Shown piece after piece: positions 50,443-63,200 of a stretch of DNA of 64,000 bases; the first letter of the stretch is position 1, and each line of letters starts with the position of its first letter. A model generated the notes under the pieces. It did not search any database and was not told where the DNA came from. It saw only the letters and a list, made by a program, of their open reading frames with translations. Source of the DNA: Stictocephala bisonia (Eukaryota; Arthropoda; Insecta; Hemiptera; Membracidae). Location of the stretch: assembly GCA_035578905.1 (NCBI GenBank), contig JAQJVL010000733.1, positions 26,001 to 90,000 of the forward strand, written 5' to 3'. Position numbers and translations under genes: made by a program.

Positions 50443-50869
50443 TATTTACAGATGAAAAACGAAATTCAGTGTTTACTTGCTGATTGATAAGAGAGCCATT
50501 GTGTCGTCTTATCTGTCAAATTGGACGCCTAGTTGCATACGTTTGTACAGTATAACTGTATCTTAAAGGATGCAACTAGTGATAATATAGTTTAAATGTA
50601 CTATAAGATGAAAAAAACTGGTTGACTGAATTAAATAGATACTTAATTTCTACAGTATAGTTATCTATACAAAACAAACTATTTATAAACAATAAATTAT
50701 ATATAAACAGAATGAATCTAACAAACAAACAAATATTATCTCTGCATTTAATTACCAATATGTGATAAATATATTTCTTATATAAAAATAGATACGTAAT
50801 TTTATAAAACAAAATTATTTAAATAAATAACATTATTGAGTAATGTAAAATTTTAATAATTTTAAAGCC
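50443..50869. other. AT-rich stretch, nothing identified
   Basis: No gene recognised. It runs up to the TTAA-flanked transposon. Confidence 0.45.
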
Positions 50870-50873
50870 TTAA

Positions 50874-52478
50874 GGGGATTCAGCACCCTTGAAATGGTAA
50901 AAAAAATATTTTTTAACAAAAATTTTTTTTTTTTTCATATAATGTTACTTTATTTAGTTATAAACAAGAAAAATACAATAAAAAAGTCCAATACTTATTT
51001 ATTTCATATGTAATTGGCGGTATTCTAAAGCATTACAAGCCTCACCGCGTGGATGCAAAAGGTAGGCTAGTGCAAAAAGTAGACTAGTGCAGTGTTTACT
51101 CTATTATGAACTCCTATGCAGTTGCATCTTGTTATAGTATTCCATTTTTATTATATTATATACTTGGCTTTGTTTACTTTGAGGTCTATGAGTCACCTGT
51201 TTCAAAAATACCAGAATTTACCAAAAATTCAAAGTACCAAAAATTCTACCAGAGAGCCCTTGCGAAAGGAGAAAACCCACCATCCCATGAAAATAAAATA
51301 AAGACTCCACTAAGGCAAGATGTGATGGCAAAGATTATGCCAATTTATCAAAGACTAGGTTCTACAACATTACTATCTAGATGTGTTGATGGGAAAACTC
51401 AAAACGCAAATGAAGCTCTTCACGGTGTGTTATGGTCTAAATGCCCCAAAACTATATTTGTTTTTAAAAGTACCCTACTTATGAGACTCAGTGAAGGCAT
51501 CTGTACTTACAACACAGGGTATCTGAAAACAGTAACTGATATCCAACAAACATCTGGCTTTAGAACCAGTCCTGGTACGAACACTGCGAAAATCGCCAAA
51601 TTTTTTGACGCCTCGAGGCTTAGGATAGCAACAAAATGGAAATCTGCTAAATACCAAGACTACAAAAGGAAGAAAAGATTAGAAGTAATGAGGGAAGAAG
51701 AAAGAAGATTAGAAGGAGAAGGGACATCATATGGTGCAGGACAGTTTTAAGAATAAGTCTTATTTTTTAAATAGGCCTAGGCTAAATAAATTTGTAGCTA
51801 ACCAGTAAATTAGCCTCTGAGAAATTTTTATAACCCATTAATATTCATTATATTGATGTATAAATGGTCTTTACTATCTATAAATCAATATATAATTGCA
51901 TAAAAACATCTAACTGTACCAAAATACACAGTATTTAGATATCAATATATTGTCTAACTTTAATTGCGATTATCCGAAAGTTTCTATTTTCTTTGTTTTC
52001 AGGAGGAAAATTGGATATTACTTGAAAACCGTTAAAGATAGATCCATGATTTTTTTTTTTTGAAACAATATAGTACTACAAGCTACCTTTTTATGTATTT
52101 TGATCAATATTGGACCATTGGTGTTTTGTAAAAAAAATGTTTTTTAAAATGTTGTAAAAGTTTTTTTATAAGTTGAAAAAATTATTTAAAAAAACAATGT
52201 TTCTGTAGATACAATAATGAAAATACATAAATTTTTTAAACATAAAAATACCTTTCATTTAACACCAAAATCATCTATTTTGACCAAGTAGTTTTTTCAG
52301 AATAACATTTTTATTAAATTACCATTTTTCTGAAAAAAGTTATTTTTTTGGTAACGTTAAATTAATTTTTAAAAAAAAACGTTTTTATGTATGTTAGGAC
52401 TCTATGAACAAACAACAATAAAAAAAATCCCATGCAAAATTAAATATAAAAAAAATGTTGCAAGGGTGCTGAATCCCC
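50874..52478 (+). mobile_element. DNA transposon with TTAA target duplication (Kolobok-like), internally deleted
   Basis: The ends are ggggattcagcacccttg and caagggtgctgaatcccc (about 18 bases, one mismatch), and each is flanked by TTAA (50870-50873 and 52479-52482). TTAA duplication with G-rich termini fits the Kolobok superfamily (from memory). piggyBac also uses TTAA but has different ends. At 1605 bases it is too short for a full transposase gene. It carries only the C-terminal coding part (51106-51750) and long AT-rich non-coding sides. Confidence 0.75.
51106..51750 (+). CDS. Transposase C-terminal fragment
   Basis: 214 codons, open. Residues 1-55 look non-conserved. From about residue 60 the protein reads like the C-terminal part of an animal transposase: V-x-x-K-x-x-P-I-Y-Q-R-L, then a DGKTQNANEALHGVLWSKCP motif, and a basic lysine/arginine-rich tail with E-rich end. 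I recall the K-T-Q-N-A-N-E-x-x-x-x-x-x-W pattern from proteins annotated as Mutator-like transposase domain or Kolobok transposases. Which label is right cannot be settled here. The catalytic core upstream is absent, and the inverted repeat begins only about 230 bases before the ATG. The start codon is therefore unlikely to be original. The frame has no stops, so the copy is young or the fragment is short enough to have escaped them. Confidence 0.6.
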   Translation: MNSYAVASCYSIPFLLYYILGFVYFEVYESPVSKIPEFTKNSKYQKFYQRALAKGENPPSHENKIKTPLRQDVMAKIMPIYQRLGSTTLLSRCVDGKTQNANEALHGVLWSKCPKTIFVFKSTLLMRLSEGICTYNTGYLKTVTDIQQTSGFRTSPGTNTAKIAKFFDASRLRIATKWKSAKYQDYKRKKRLEVMREEERRLEGEGTSYGAGQF

Positions 52479-52482
52479 TTAA

Positions 52483-52992
52483 AGCCATGATTATATCTTA
52501 TTTTTATAAAGCTTTACATTTTTAATACTTTAAATGTTGAATGGTAAATTATTAATATATTTTGGGCCTAAATAACTGAAGGAATATCTAAAAAGTGATT
52601 TTTTTACCTTATGCAACCGAAATGTATCGTTACTCAAAACGTCTTGCGTTAGGAAATAATTTGTTTAAGTATTTCATTTTTTTTTTTTTTTTTTTTTTTT
52701 TAATAAACGCAACACTTTAAATACAAATAATATTCTATTAATGCTTGCTAATTCCTACATAAAAGACCCGTAAGGGGCACTCTGTAACTATGCGTTTCAT
52801 TGTTTGGATAGACTCTGCGTAATCACAAGACTAATCTAGTGTCAAACCTCATTTATACTTCCAATAATTACATCTGCCCACGCCAGTTCGGAACCGATTC
52901 AGCAGTGTCCATTACCAGTGATGTAGATTCATTGCACCTACGGGTATTAACGGACCGTACATAAGGAACTTATTTTGCCCATCAAAACTGTT
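52483..52992. other. Spacer with poly-T tract
   Basis: About 25 T at 52677-52701 followed by aataaacgc. The word aatatctaaaaagtgatt (from 52583) is the reverse of one near 936. No gene. Confidence 0.5.
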
Positions 52993-53950
52993 TCACTGAA
53001 TGGACCAGCTACTATTTGGTAACAAGTTTGATCTGCTTAACTGAAAAGCAGTAGGTAGTGGTGAATTTCGAGATTTTAAGCAACCGTTCTGATGTGGGAG
53101 ATTCTGTGTAATTGTGAGGTGTGGGGCATTCAATATCTTATTGAATTCTTTAAATAGTACTTCCTGACGTCTTATCTCTGGAGGAGCTATATTGCACAGT
53201 ATCAGGATCCAAGGAAGTGAAGTTGTTAGGAAAGTACCATATGGAAGCACTGCAGTTCAAATTCAATTTCAAAATTCTGTTATTGCAATAGACAATCATT
53301 ACGAATTGTATTACAATCATCAAATCAAAGAGTCTTAAATAAAACAAGTTCAATTTAATAACGAAAACTAGTATATAACTGCTACTGTCTCTTACGCAAC
53401 AGAAAATTCTATATCGGTCCTTGAAGAATTCCAAAAGATATCTCAATAGCATTATTGTGTATTAATAAATGTATTAATCTAAGAGCGATTACGTGTTCTC
53501 AAACGTTTGACAGTGTTGAAACATTAGCTACTGGACACCATTTTCAGATGCATTAGAATTACCATTTTTCAATATCGGTTTTATTATGGTCTGTTTTAGT
53601 TCTTGCGGAAACACGCTTTCGTTCAAGGGTGTGTTAATAACGTCAGACTGAGTTCAATAAATATTCCAACTTCGTATTAGTCTATAAGATAGACCATCAT
53701 AACCGGTAGAGTTTTAATTCTAACTACATTATTATGCCGTAGACTTCAAACGGATTTGTTGGGGTTAGAGCAAGAAAACTAGAGCAAGTTATGTCAGTCT
53801 GAGACTGCATATTGGGCTCTGTTATCTGTGAGTATTTATATTTACCAATGTTTGCAAAGAATTCATTAAATTCCACATAGTTGGCTTATCAGCAGGTACG
53901 GGATCATGTTTCTTTGACTTAGCAGCTGAATAAACCAGTGACAAAGCAGG
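52990..53950 (-). pseudogene. Decayed non-LTR reverse transcriptase (reverse strand)
   Basis: Reading the minus strand from right to left: a pre-RT linker with NYVEFNEFFANIGK (about 53850-53890), then NSTGYDGLSYRLIR and FPQELKQTIIKPILKNG (about 53560-53720), the S-K-V-F-E region (about 53495), a G-I-L-Q-G-P-I remnant of the V-P-Q-G motif (about 53420) and the C-terminal block LCNIAPPEIRRQEVLFKEF with ...LKSRNSPLPTAFQL (52993-53250). The YADD region is missing between the last two parts. There are several stops and frameshifts. The C-terminal I-A-P-P-x-I-R-R motif is typical of a jockey-like insect lineage different from the element at 39270. It is clearly inactive. Confidence 0.7.
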
Positions 53951-55841
53951 TGTACGAAGGACGTGTTTGTTATCTCTCCAAGTTGTTCCAGCGATATTAT
54001 TTAGTACATTTTCTCTCGTTTAAGTGTTATCTGCTGTTTTTATTTACTTTTTTTAAGTTGGTTTTTAACGATCTAACGTTACTTCCAGGAACTGCTAGTA
54101 ATCCTTGTGATTGATTTTTGCACAATTTACAAAGATGTTCAATTTTCGATTAGTTGGTCGTTTACTGCAATCCTTGAGATTTATGTGTTACTTACTACTT
54201 TGGCTTACATTTCAAAATATTTTTTTACTATGGCTTATTTACATTTCTTTATATTTGAATAAAACGAAGTAAAATAAAAAACTGATAATTGTGTTCCAAA
54301 AAAGAAATTAATATAAATCAGTAAGATATTATTGTATGAAATAACAACTTACATTCAGAGAGAGTGAGAGTGTTAATTACAATGTGACGTCAACAAAGGG
54401 GAAGTAATCAATTTCAGTAGTTAGTTGGATAATTGATTTGGATCCTCCATTTCTCGTTATTGAATTAGATGCAAATCCCTATAGCTAAATTAAATTATGT
54501 ACAGTTTTGTGAAGGGAAACACGTCTATAATTAATTAGTTTTACATTAAGTAACATATAATTTAAACATCTTTATATTCATCTAATAAGTTTGAATTTTC
54601 CACAATTTACTATTTTGAGACAAGATGCATTCATCCACCAATATAATATAATTCCTTTTGTTTAACTGTTTACAAAAGTTAAAAACACTCCTTTTTCATC
54701 TTTATAATTTAGTTTATTATTTAGCTGTTTGAATGACTGAACTACAAAGTTTTAAAAGAATTTTCGAACGTTCCCTAACTATTAAACTGAATAATTACTT
54801 AATTCAAGATGATAATTGTATACTATTTCAAAATAAAATGCTGTTAAATTACACAAGAGTTTATTAATAAACCTAATTAAATACTAGTTCATGTGGAGCG
54901 AGTAAACAGGTGATAACAATTGAAGCAAGGAAACTAGAATACAACTAGTTAGGACGTCACGTAGGCCTTGGACTTGAGGTCACGGAGCTCGCCACTGCAC
55001 AAAGCTGTTCATTTCTTTACTGACTACTAATTGTTGGTTATGTCGACAAAATGTCAGATGATAAGTGTAAATAGGCGTCAACATTTTATTTTTTATTTAT
55101 GTAAATTAATTCACAGCCACTGAATTTGTGCTGTTTATATTTTATGATGGTATATTGGACCAAATTGTAAAATAATATTGCTATTATAATAGTTAAATTA
55201 AACTAGTGCTTCTATACGAAATATAAATAAATTGACAATTTTATTAACTTTGGTCAGTATTAATCATGCCTTTAATAGAGTAAGACATGGATAGTAAAGT
55301 TACATTTTTTTATTTCTTATTTTCTTTTTTCTTTGTTTTTATCAAGGAAATTACATCGCCTTTAGAAAATTCAATGGGGTGAGAAATCGTTGTAAGTCTA
55401 GAAACGTACAATAAATCGCTTTTGTTTATTGGAAATGTCATTTAAATGGATGATAACACCAATTTGAGTTGTATTATACATTAGGTGTATAGTATATCCA
55501 TTTGAAATAATTAAATAATGGTTACTTAAATACACAATTAAAAGTCGTTCTAAGAAATTAAAAAAGTCTTATTACGTTTAATAAACTCTTCTTATAATAA
55601 TTTGCCAAACAATAGTTAAACATGGCCGATAAAGTCAATAATGGCACGATGAGGCACGATTGCAACATTCATTGTATCAACAAGTTCACACTTTAGTGGA
55701 TATCGAGCCCTCTTCCTGACGGAAGTTTTCCAAAACTCATTTCCACCAAATAGATTCATTTTTGGGTTTTTATAATTTTGTATAATATAAACATATTGTA
55801 CTTTTTTACTTTGTACTTAGTTCAAGCAATTAAAAATGTTA

Positions 55842-55846
<5 letters not shown>
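53951..55846. other. AT-rich stretch, nothing identified
   Basis: No gene or RNA recognised. A slightly GC-richer patch lies near 54950-55010. Confidence 0.45.

Positions 55847-55889
<43 letters not shown>
55847..55889. repeat. (TA)n microsatellite
   Basis: About 43 bases of alternating TA. Confidence 0.95.
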
Positions 55890-55890
<1 letters not shown>

Positions 55891-56681
55891 CCTAAATATT
55901 CCAATTATTGACACGTATATTTTGGTATATATTAGTATACTTTTTAATTAAAAAATTAGCTGAGAAAATGCAAAGTTAACTGTAGAGATATGTGGTGGTT
56001 TACATTAATTTATCTGGTTAGTTTAGTGATTCTTTATTTAGGTAAGTTAGTAAGGTTTCGGGTTAACTGAAACCCTTCCTTCTTCAAGCTTAAAAACATA
56101 AAGTTGTGTAGTATTGATATTTTGTATCAAAGATGTAGGTCTATTTGAAAACACAAGATAAGAGGGACAAGTAATACAAGTTAAATTTCAAAACACCAAC
56201 ACAAATGTACGAACGTTAACTTGCGATTGTATTGAACGGTTCTTTTCATCATTTTTATTTGTTATTGTTTTAATTTGACTACAGTAAAATGTATAATATT
56301 ACTAAAACTTATTCTCTTGTATTTCATACAAATAGTGAAGTGATCTCAGCATGAAGTTGTTAGGTGTTTGGTAGATGTCTCTTCGAACATTGTATTAGTT
56401 TGGTTTGAGACGTAAATAAGCTAACTTTATTTCATTTTACAATATTAGATTTTGGAAGATTTCATTTGATATTTTATCAGGTTTATTTTATTTTTTCGAT
56501 TCATTTATGTCTATTATATTCGTATATGCCTAAGCTAATTTATATAAATACATTTCTGATTAAACATTTCTGTGTGGTTGGGAGATGATCCCGCAATTGC
56601 TTTTTGAATGATCTTGATATCGGATAAACATTTTAATTAAGTAATATGAATGAATTACTGGAAGTAGTAACTGAAACAATT
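55890..56681. other. AT-rich stretch, nothing identified
   Basis: No gene recognised. Confidence 0.45.
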
Positions 56682-57300
56682 GTACTGTATTTCCATCATA
56701 CACTGTATTTCCATCATATACTGTGTTTCCATCATTTACTGTGTTTCCATCATGTACTGTATTTCCATCATATACTGTGTTTCCATCATTTACTGTGTTT
56801 CCATCATGTACTGTATTTCCATCATGTAGTGTGTTCCCATCATGTACTGTATTTCCATCATGTCCTGTATATCCATCATGTACTGTATTTCCATCATGTA
56901 CTGTGTTTCCATCATGTACTGTATTTTCATCGTGTCCTGTATTTACATCATGTACTGTATCTCCATCATGTATTCTATTTCCATCATGTACTGTATTCCA
57001 TCATGTACTGTATTTCCATCATTTACTGTGTTTCCATCATGTACTGTATTTCCATCATGTAATGTGTTTTCATCATGTACTGTATTTCCATCATGTCCTG
57101 TATTTAAATCATGTACTGTATCTTCATCATGTATTCTATTCCATCATGTACTGTATTTCCATCATGTACTGTATCTTCATCATAAATTCTGTTTCCATCA
57201 TGTACTGTATTTCCATCATGTACTGTATTTCCATCATGTACTGTATTTCCATCATGCACTGTATTCCATCATGCACTGTATTTCCATCATGCACTGTGTT
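56682..57300. repeat. 18-bp tandem array (about 34 units)
   Basis: Unit tactgtatttccatcatg with variants (gtgtttcc, tcctgtatttaaa, tctatt). A few units lack one base (tactgtattccatcatg), which switches frames. The length of 18 keeps all three plus frames open up to 200 codons, giving hexapeptide repeats that are not a gene. Confidence 0.97.
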
Positions 57301-58483
57301 CTTCAATATGTTGTTGGGCGTTTAGCCAATATCTTCTCATATATTTTCATTTTGGTTTTTTTTTTATATTCAGGTTTTTTTATATTAGTGTATAAGTTTA
57401 TTTTGATTGAATGTTATCAACTTTAAAATTATTTACAGCCATTTTACTCACTCACACTCTCACTTATTTTCTAGATATTAAATTAGGTTCTATAAAAATA
57501 TATTAAAAAGAAACAATTCCATGTTGAATCCAAATACAAAAGGACTTACAACTTTACCTTGATAAAAGACACGGGTAAATTAACGTTAATTATACGTCCT
57601 CTTTAATTTTGCATGATGGCCATGTAACTAAAAACTCTACAGGATTATTAAATTACACAATAAATAAATATATTATTTGACAGTATCTCCAATATCTCTA
57701 CAAAACCATTCAAGTCTATCTAAGTGATCACAAGTTATTTACTTTACCGACAAAGTTATCGCCGCTGAAGTTGTAGATCCAATTAGCTGTAGTCAGCAGT
57801 CCAAGAAGTGTTGTTTACAAAACAAGCCATTTCATTAGGGACGTTCCAAATGGGTTAAGTCAACTGTAAATGATAAATGAGCGTTTATTTTGCAACCAAT
57901 TAATTACATTTATGAGTAAATACGTTATATAATTAGGGACGAAACTTGCCTTCCTTTACAATAGGGTTCTAAACAGTCCATTAAAAGCACTGATTGGATA
58001 GTTTAAGCATCGTATACTTTATACTAAAGATTTATGGTCTACTTTTTTTCAATTTGATCGATAATAAAATAAGAATTCTGTATGGTACATTTTTAAATAA
58101 TGTAAGTGTATACAGGTGTTGTTACATCTAAAATAAAATATATAATATAGTAAATTATAATATTTGAGAGTCCAATTATTTGTAAGAGTAAAGAGTGTAA
58201 TTTAAACTCCGTACCTAATTTTTACATTTTAAAACCAATTGAATACAGCTTTTACATTTCACTCGTCTTCAAACATGAAATCCTACAATGTAAATGATGT
58301 TTGAACATGCTAAACAAAATGAACCTTTACACATTTTAACACTAATTAAGTATAAATTCCCTTGAGTCAGGTATGATTGAGTATAGATCAGGCAAGATAG
58401 GCTTGGCAGTTTTGGGATATATTTTTTCTGAGTTTAATGTCCTCGCTTAGAGATATTGACATTTCTGTTGTCAATGCTTAAAA
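57301..58483. other. AT-rich stretch, nothing identified
   Basis: No gene or RNA recognised. Confidence 0.45.
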
Positions 58484-59256
58484 TCAAAATATGTTTATTG
58501 CCGTTAACCATACAATAAGTAATAAGCCAACTCAACTTACCAACTAAGATATAAATTGAAAATAGTTACAATATTATTTTACCATTTTGTGTGCATTGAC
58601 AAAAACTCCTCTAATGAATAAATAACTTTTTTAACAGGAAACTTGTAATTGCTGTTTAAAATTTTTAAATTAGTATTCTGAACAGGAGCACTGATCTGTA
58701 TAGATCTATAGCTCATAAATATGCTAAGTCAGTGCTGGCAGTTCTGAGTATAATTTCTAGTTCTATATGTGTGCACTGAATTGCGTTTATTAAAATCCTC
58801 TATGTGGCTTTTTACATACTCGTATAACAGATTGGCTTGGATAAATAAGCTAGGCAGGCTTAGTATAGATGGTTAAATAAAATGAGGATTACAGCTCTCT
58901 TGTTTTTTCAAACCTGTCATTAATCTGACAGTGCGCTTTTGGCATCGGAAGACATCGGGAGTCCACTGGGTTTCCCCATAACAAAACCCAACCCTAAATA
59001 ATAAATGACAGTGGAAAAAGGAAAAACAGTCCATAGCCACATTATATAAAATCTGTATCAACATTAAATTTAAGTTCGAACAAGAGATGGTGTGTCCTAT
59101 TTAGCTTAGATACAACCTTAATGGTATGTGAATGACAATCTAGTTTGTCATCAAGATGTATTCCTAGAAGCTTTACTGATTTTTGTTCAAAATTAATTAA
59201 TTTGAGAGTAGTACAATGTATTTTTGTCATGATTAACTTTTAAACAACCACAGACA
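58484..59256 (-). pseudogene. 3' end of a decayed non-LTR retrotransposon (reverse strand)
   Basis: On the minus strand the first block (59042-59250) reads ...KLLGIHLDDKLDCHSHTIKV, the region after the RT palm. The next frame (58873-59064) has FHCHLLFRVGF...FRCQKRTVRLMTG, and after another shift a third frame has LFIQANLLYEYVKSH and TYRTRNY, ending at a stop at 58579-58581. A short 3' UTR with aataaacat follows to about 58484. The order and motifs match the C-terminal half of the element at 39270 (same Q-K-x-x-R-L-M-T-G and Y-x-T-R-N blocks), but it is diverged and 5'-truncated. At least two frameshifts and an internal stop. Confidence 0.7.
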
Positions 59257-59488
59257 CAAAAGAAACAGAGGTCACTTTATCACGGCATCAGCGAACGCCT
59301 CAGTAGCAGTTACCACTAATGTCAATCTTTACAAATTTGAAGTAATAATTATTACGTTTATCCTTGAGGATTTTGAGGAAATAAGGAAAGGATCAACGTA
59401 TTGTCCTGCCATCCACACAGACAACAGAGAACTAACTACTCTGTGCCCCAAGTTTCTATACTTAACACACATTTAGCGCACTATTGGA

Positions 59489-60113
59489 TGTGACCTCTTG
59501 TGACATTTCAATTTTTGCTGTGCATGGAGTTGTATTACAGTCAAGACTTTGAGGTAAACAGTTGTTATGTGTGAACGATCGATTTGTAAACAGACGATCA
59601 GCTGTTATTTATTTTAACTTAATTTATTCATATGTATGTTTCTAACATTTGTTTTCTGTTCAACAATAAGTTATGTTTTGGGAATAAAAGAGTTCAGTTT
59701 TTCAGTTCACACTAACATGTTGTGTTTTTAAATTTTGTGACGAGGATAAGTATTTATTTTGTTTTGTTTTGTTTTTAGGTAGTTGTGTTTAGTTTAACAG
59801 TTTTCTTTTGTTTTAAACTCCTGGCTAACCACAGGGAGAACTATTTATTTACATAATTCATGATATAGTGCTAGATCGGAACTTTTACAATCATCAGTAC
59901 ATCTTACACCTGCAGGAAAGTTTCCTTGTTGGAGTCCTGCCATTCTTAGGTCAACAAGGTGGCGCCCTAATCCCTGGCTACTATTTATGAACTTGGAAAC
60001 ATTTATTTGGGTGATAACTACTAAAAACGTTTCCCTTATACTTGGCCTGTCTCTTAGAAGAACCCCACCCCTTCTCCCTGAGCTAGCAAAGTTTTATGCG
60101 GACAGGCGTGACA
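59489..60113 (+). mobile_element. Putative 5' LTR and leader of the gypsy element (borders uncertain)
   Basis: The sequence before the gag gene contains an AATAAA signal at 59683-59688 and ends gcgtgaca just before a primer-binding-site-like sequence. A TGTGAC start at 59489 is one possible LTR beginning, but with no 3' LTR in the window it cannot be checked. An alternative end lies near 59738, before gtgacgaggataag, which also resembles a post-LTR sequence. Confidence 0.35.
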
Positions 60114-60115
60114 AA

Positions 60116-60134
60116 TGGCGCACGAACGTGGGGC
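60116..60134 (+). promoter_or_regulatory. Candidate primer binding site (tRNA-Lys type)
   Basis: tggcgcacgaacgtggggc resembles tggcgcccaacgtggggc, which is complementary to the 3' end of insect tRNA-Lys (from memory), with one extra base and one mismatch. It lies about 110 bases before the first gag ATG. Confidence 0.45.
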
Positions 60135-60242
60135 CTGTGTTATAGGTTTTGGGAACAATAGAAGAATTAAGATATATTATCAGATATTTTATAAAGCATA
60201 AAGTGTCTTGTGTTTTTTATATAAGTGTCTTGTAAAAAGTAT

Positions 60243-63200
60243 ATGCAATTTTCTGATTCACTCTGGAACTTGGTGTCAATTATAAACATGAATGTGTATT
60301 ATCTTCGCAAGCATGAGGTAGAATATGAACTTAAGATCAGAGGTTTAAATACTGATGGTAATGCAAATGAACTTAGATGGCGACTACAGCAAAGCATGGC
60401 TAATAATGAGGAAATTAGTGTAGCTGTGGTCAATTCCTTAGATGTTTCGCAGGAGCTGGAGGAATGTGAGGAAAAGCTTCAAGACTTATCGACTTGTGTT
60501 GTTGACTATGAGGGTAATTTTAATGACAATGAATACCACCGTATAGTTGCTCGCTTGTTTCATCTTTATTTGCGTATTGGTAGGATTCCAGTTGCTGCAG
60601 ATGCTGACAACGACCAAGAGAGTGACAAATCGGAGTTACAAGCTAAAACTAAGGAAATAATAGACTCTCTTAAGGCCCAGTTTTCAGGTGGGAAAGGCGA
60701 TCAGGTGGATACGGCTAAGGTTGTCATTCCTTCTACACATCTGTCTGCACCGTCCACAACTGATTGTGGGAAGGAAGGCGATAGTAATGTTGGTGGCCAT
60801 GTTTTGCCTGCACTTCGTATTCTTAGTCTTCGTTCAGATGCTAATATGGAACATAATTTACCTGTACAGCGGCTCAGCCTACCTACTGAAATTAGGAAAG
60901 AGTCTGCGGTAGTTAACAGCTCAAATTCTGCGCATGTTGAGGTAGTAATGGATCCCAATCCTCTCAGGGAAACTTCTGGTCCTGGTGTCCGTCCTAAGTA
61001 TGTTCCTGTTTACAAGTGGGGAATCAAGTTTGACAATAATGGATCTAGCGTTGCTGCCTTTTTGGAACGTGTTGAGGAACTGCGCAGAGCTCGCGGAGTT
61101 ACTCATAGTGAACTTTTTGAATCAGCTGTTGATCTTTTCTCTGGCCCCGCTCTTGTTTGGTACAGAGCTTCTACCAGTAGGATTCACTCATGGACACAGT
61201 TATCTAGGGAACTGCGAGAGGTATTTCAGCCCCCTGACTACGACTTCCGACTTCAGCAAGAAATTTTCAACAGAGTCCAAGGAGAACAAGAATCTATTGA
61301 CCTGTACATGGCAGCTATGGAAGGCTTGTACGGTAGGCTGTCTGTCCAAATTCCAGAATCGACTCGTCTAGCCCAGATCTTTAATAATTTGCACCCACAG
61401 CTGCAGGACAGACTTGCATTGTTTGATATTAAGAGTCTAGATGATCTGCGTTTTATGGGAAGTCGAGCAGAAGCAGGTCGCTTGCGAACTTCAAGGCCTA
61501 GACCTTCTCCCAGGATTGATTCTGTATTGGAACCTGATCTAGCTTACTGGGAACCTCATCGGAATAGAAGAGTGGTCACAGATAGAGTAGCTAGCGTGCA
61601 ACATAAATTCTCTGGTAGCCATTCTGACATCACCTGTTGGAATTGTGGAACAGTTGGTCACCGGTTCAAAGATTGTCATAGGCCCAGGAGGAAATTTTGC
61701 TATGGCTGTGGAAAAGATGATACCTTAAAAAGGGACTGTGTTTCTTGCCGTCCAAATAAACTTGCAGAGCAGGGAATCAGTGAAGTAAATGAAGTTGATT
61801 CCCAGAAACATTCCACTACTATCCAATTAAGTTATTTGATTAAGAACCAAATCAATGATCCTAGGCCGTACTTATCTGTCCGAGTGTTTGGCAAAAAGAC
61901 TACTACTTTGTTGGTTTCAGGAGCCTCGCATACCATTTTGGGCAAAGATGGGATGTGGATTATTGATACTTACCCTGCTCATCTTCACTTGACTAATGAT
62001 AAATTTGTAGAAACTGCGGATGCACAGCGTCATGAGGTTAGTGGGTTCGTGGTCTTACCTATCACGTTGAAAGGAAGGACGGAGCATTTGAAGGTTTTGG
62101 TGGTGCCAACTTTACATCAGTCCTTGATATTAGGCATTGACTTTTGGGAAGCCATGCATATTGTTGCTGACTTTCACAATAGGGAGTGGCATTTTGCAAA
62201 TAAACTGCGTACAGCATTTTGTAGCTCTGTTGATGGTATCAGATCAGAGGAGCATCTATCCGTAGACGAAAAGGCTAGGTTGAAGGAAATTGTGGACGGC
62301 TTTTTCAAGGACGAACCTAAAGTATTAGGCCGCACTGATCGAGTTCAGCATGTTATCGACACGGGAGATTCCCCAGCAATTAAACAACGGTATTTTCCGG
62401 TGTCACCAGCCAGACAAGCGCTTATAGACAAGGAATTGGCTCAAATGTTAGAATTGGGTGTAGTAGAGCCATCTAAGAGTGAATGGTCTTCTCCGATCTT
62501 CTTAATCGATAAGCCTGATGGCTCAAAGAGGTTTGTTGTTGATTTTCGCAAGGTTAATGCAGTAAGTAAAAAGGACGCCTATCCGTTGCCAAATGTAACC
62601 TCCATCCTTGACAGACTTAGGGATGCCAAATTTATCTCCAGTCTGGACATTCGCAGTGCCTACTGGCAAATTCCACTTGAAAAGGATAGCAAGGAAAAAA
62701 CAGCCTTTACAATTCCCGGAAGAGGGCTGTTTCATTTCGTCACTATGCCCTTTGGACTTTGTGGTGCACCCGCTACATGGCAAAGATTCGTGGACAATGT
62801 GCTAGGTCCTGACTTAGAGCCATACGTGTTTGTCTACTTGGATGACATAATTGTAGTCACACCCACTTTTCAGAAGCATCTAGATATATTGTCTGAAATA
62901 TTTAAGCGAGTCCGTGAAGCTAAACTTACCTTGAATCAAGAAAAATGTAAATTTTGTAGAAGTGAGTTAAAATACCTGGGCTATGTAGTTAGTAAAGAGG
63001 GTCTACACGTCGACCCAGAGAAGGTGAAGGCCATTGTGGACCTTCCAGTTCCTAAGAATCAGAAGGAAGTCTGCCAAAAGTGTGGAACCGCATCGTGGTA
63101 TAGGAGATTTATTCCAGATTTTGCCAGCAGAATGTACCCACTCACGTCTCTCCTCAGAAAACGTTCAAAATTTGAGTGGACCCAAGAGGCTGACCAAGCA

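Noticed and set aside
56646..57426. Frames of 138-200 codons with hexapeptide repeats
   Set aside because: 18-base tandem unit. All three plus frames are open, and single-base losses switch frames without consequence.
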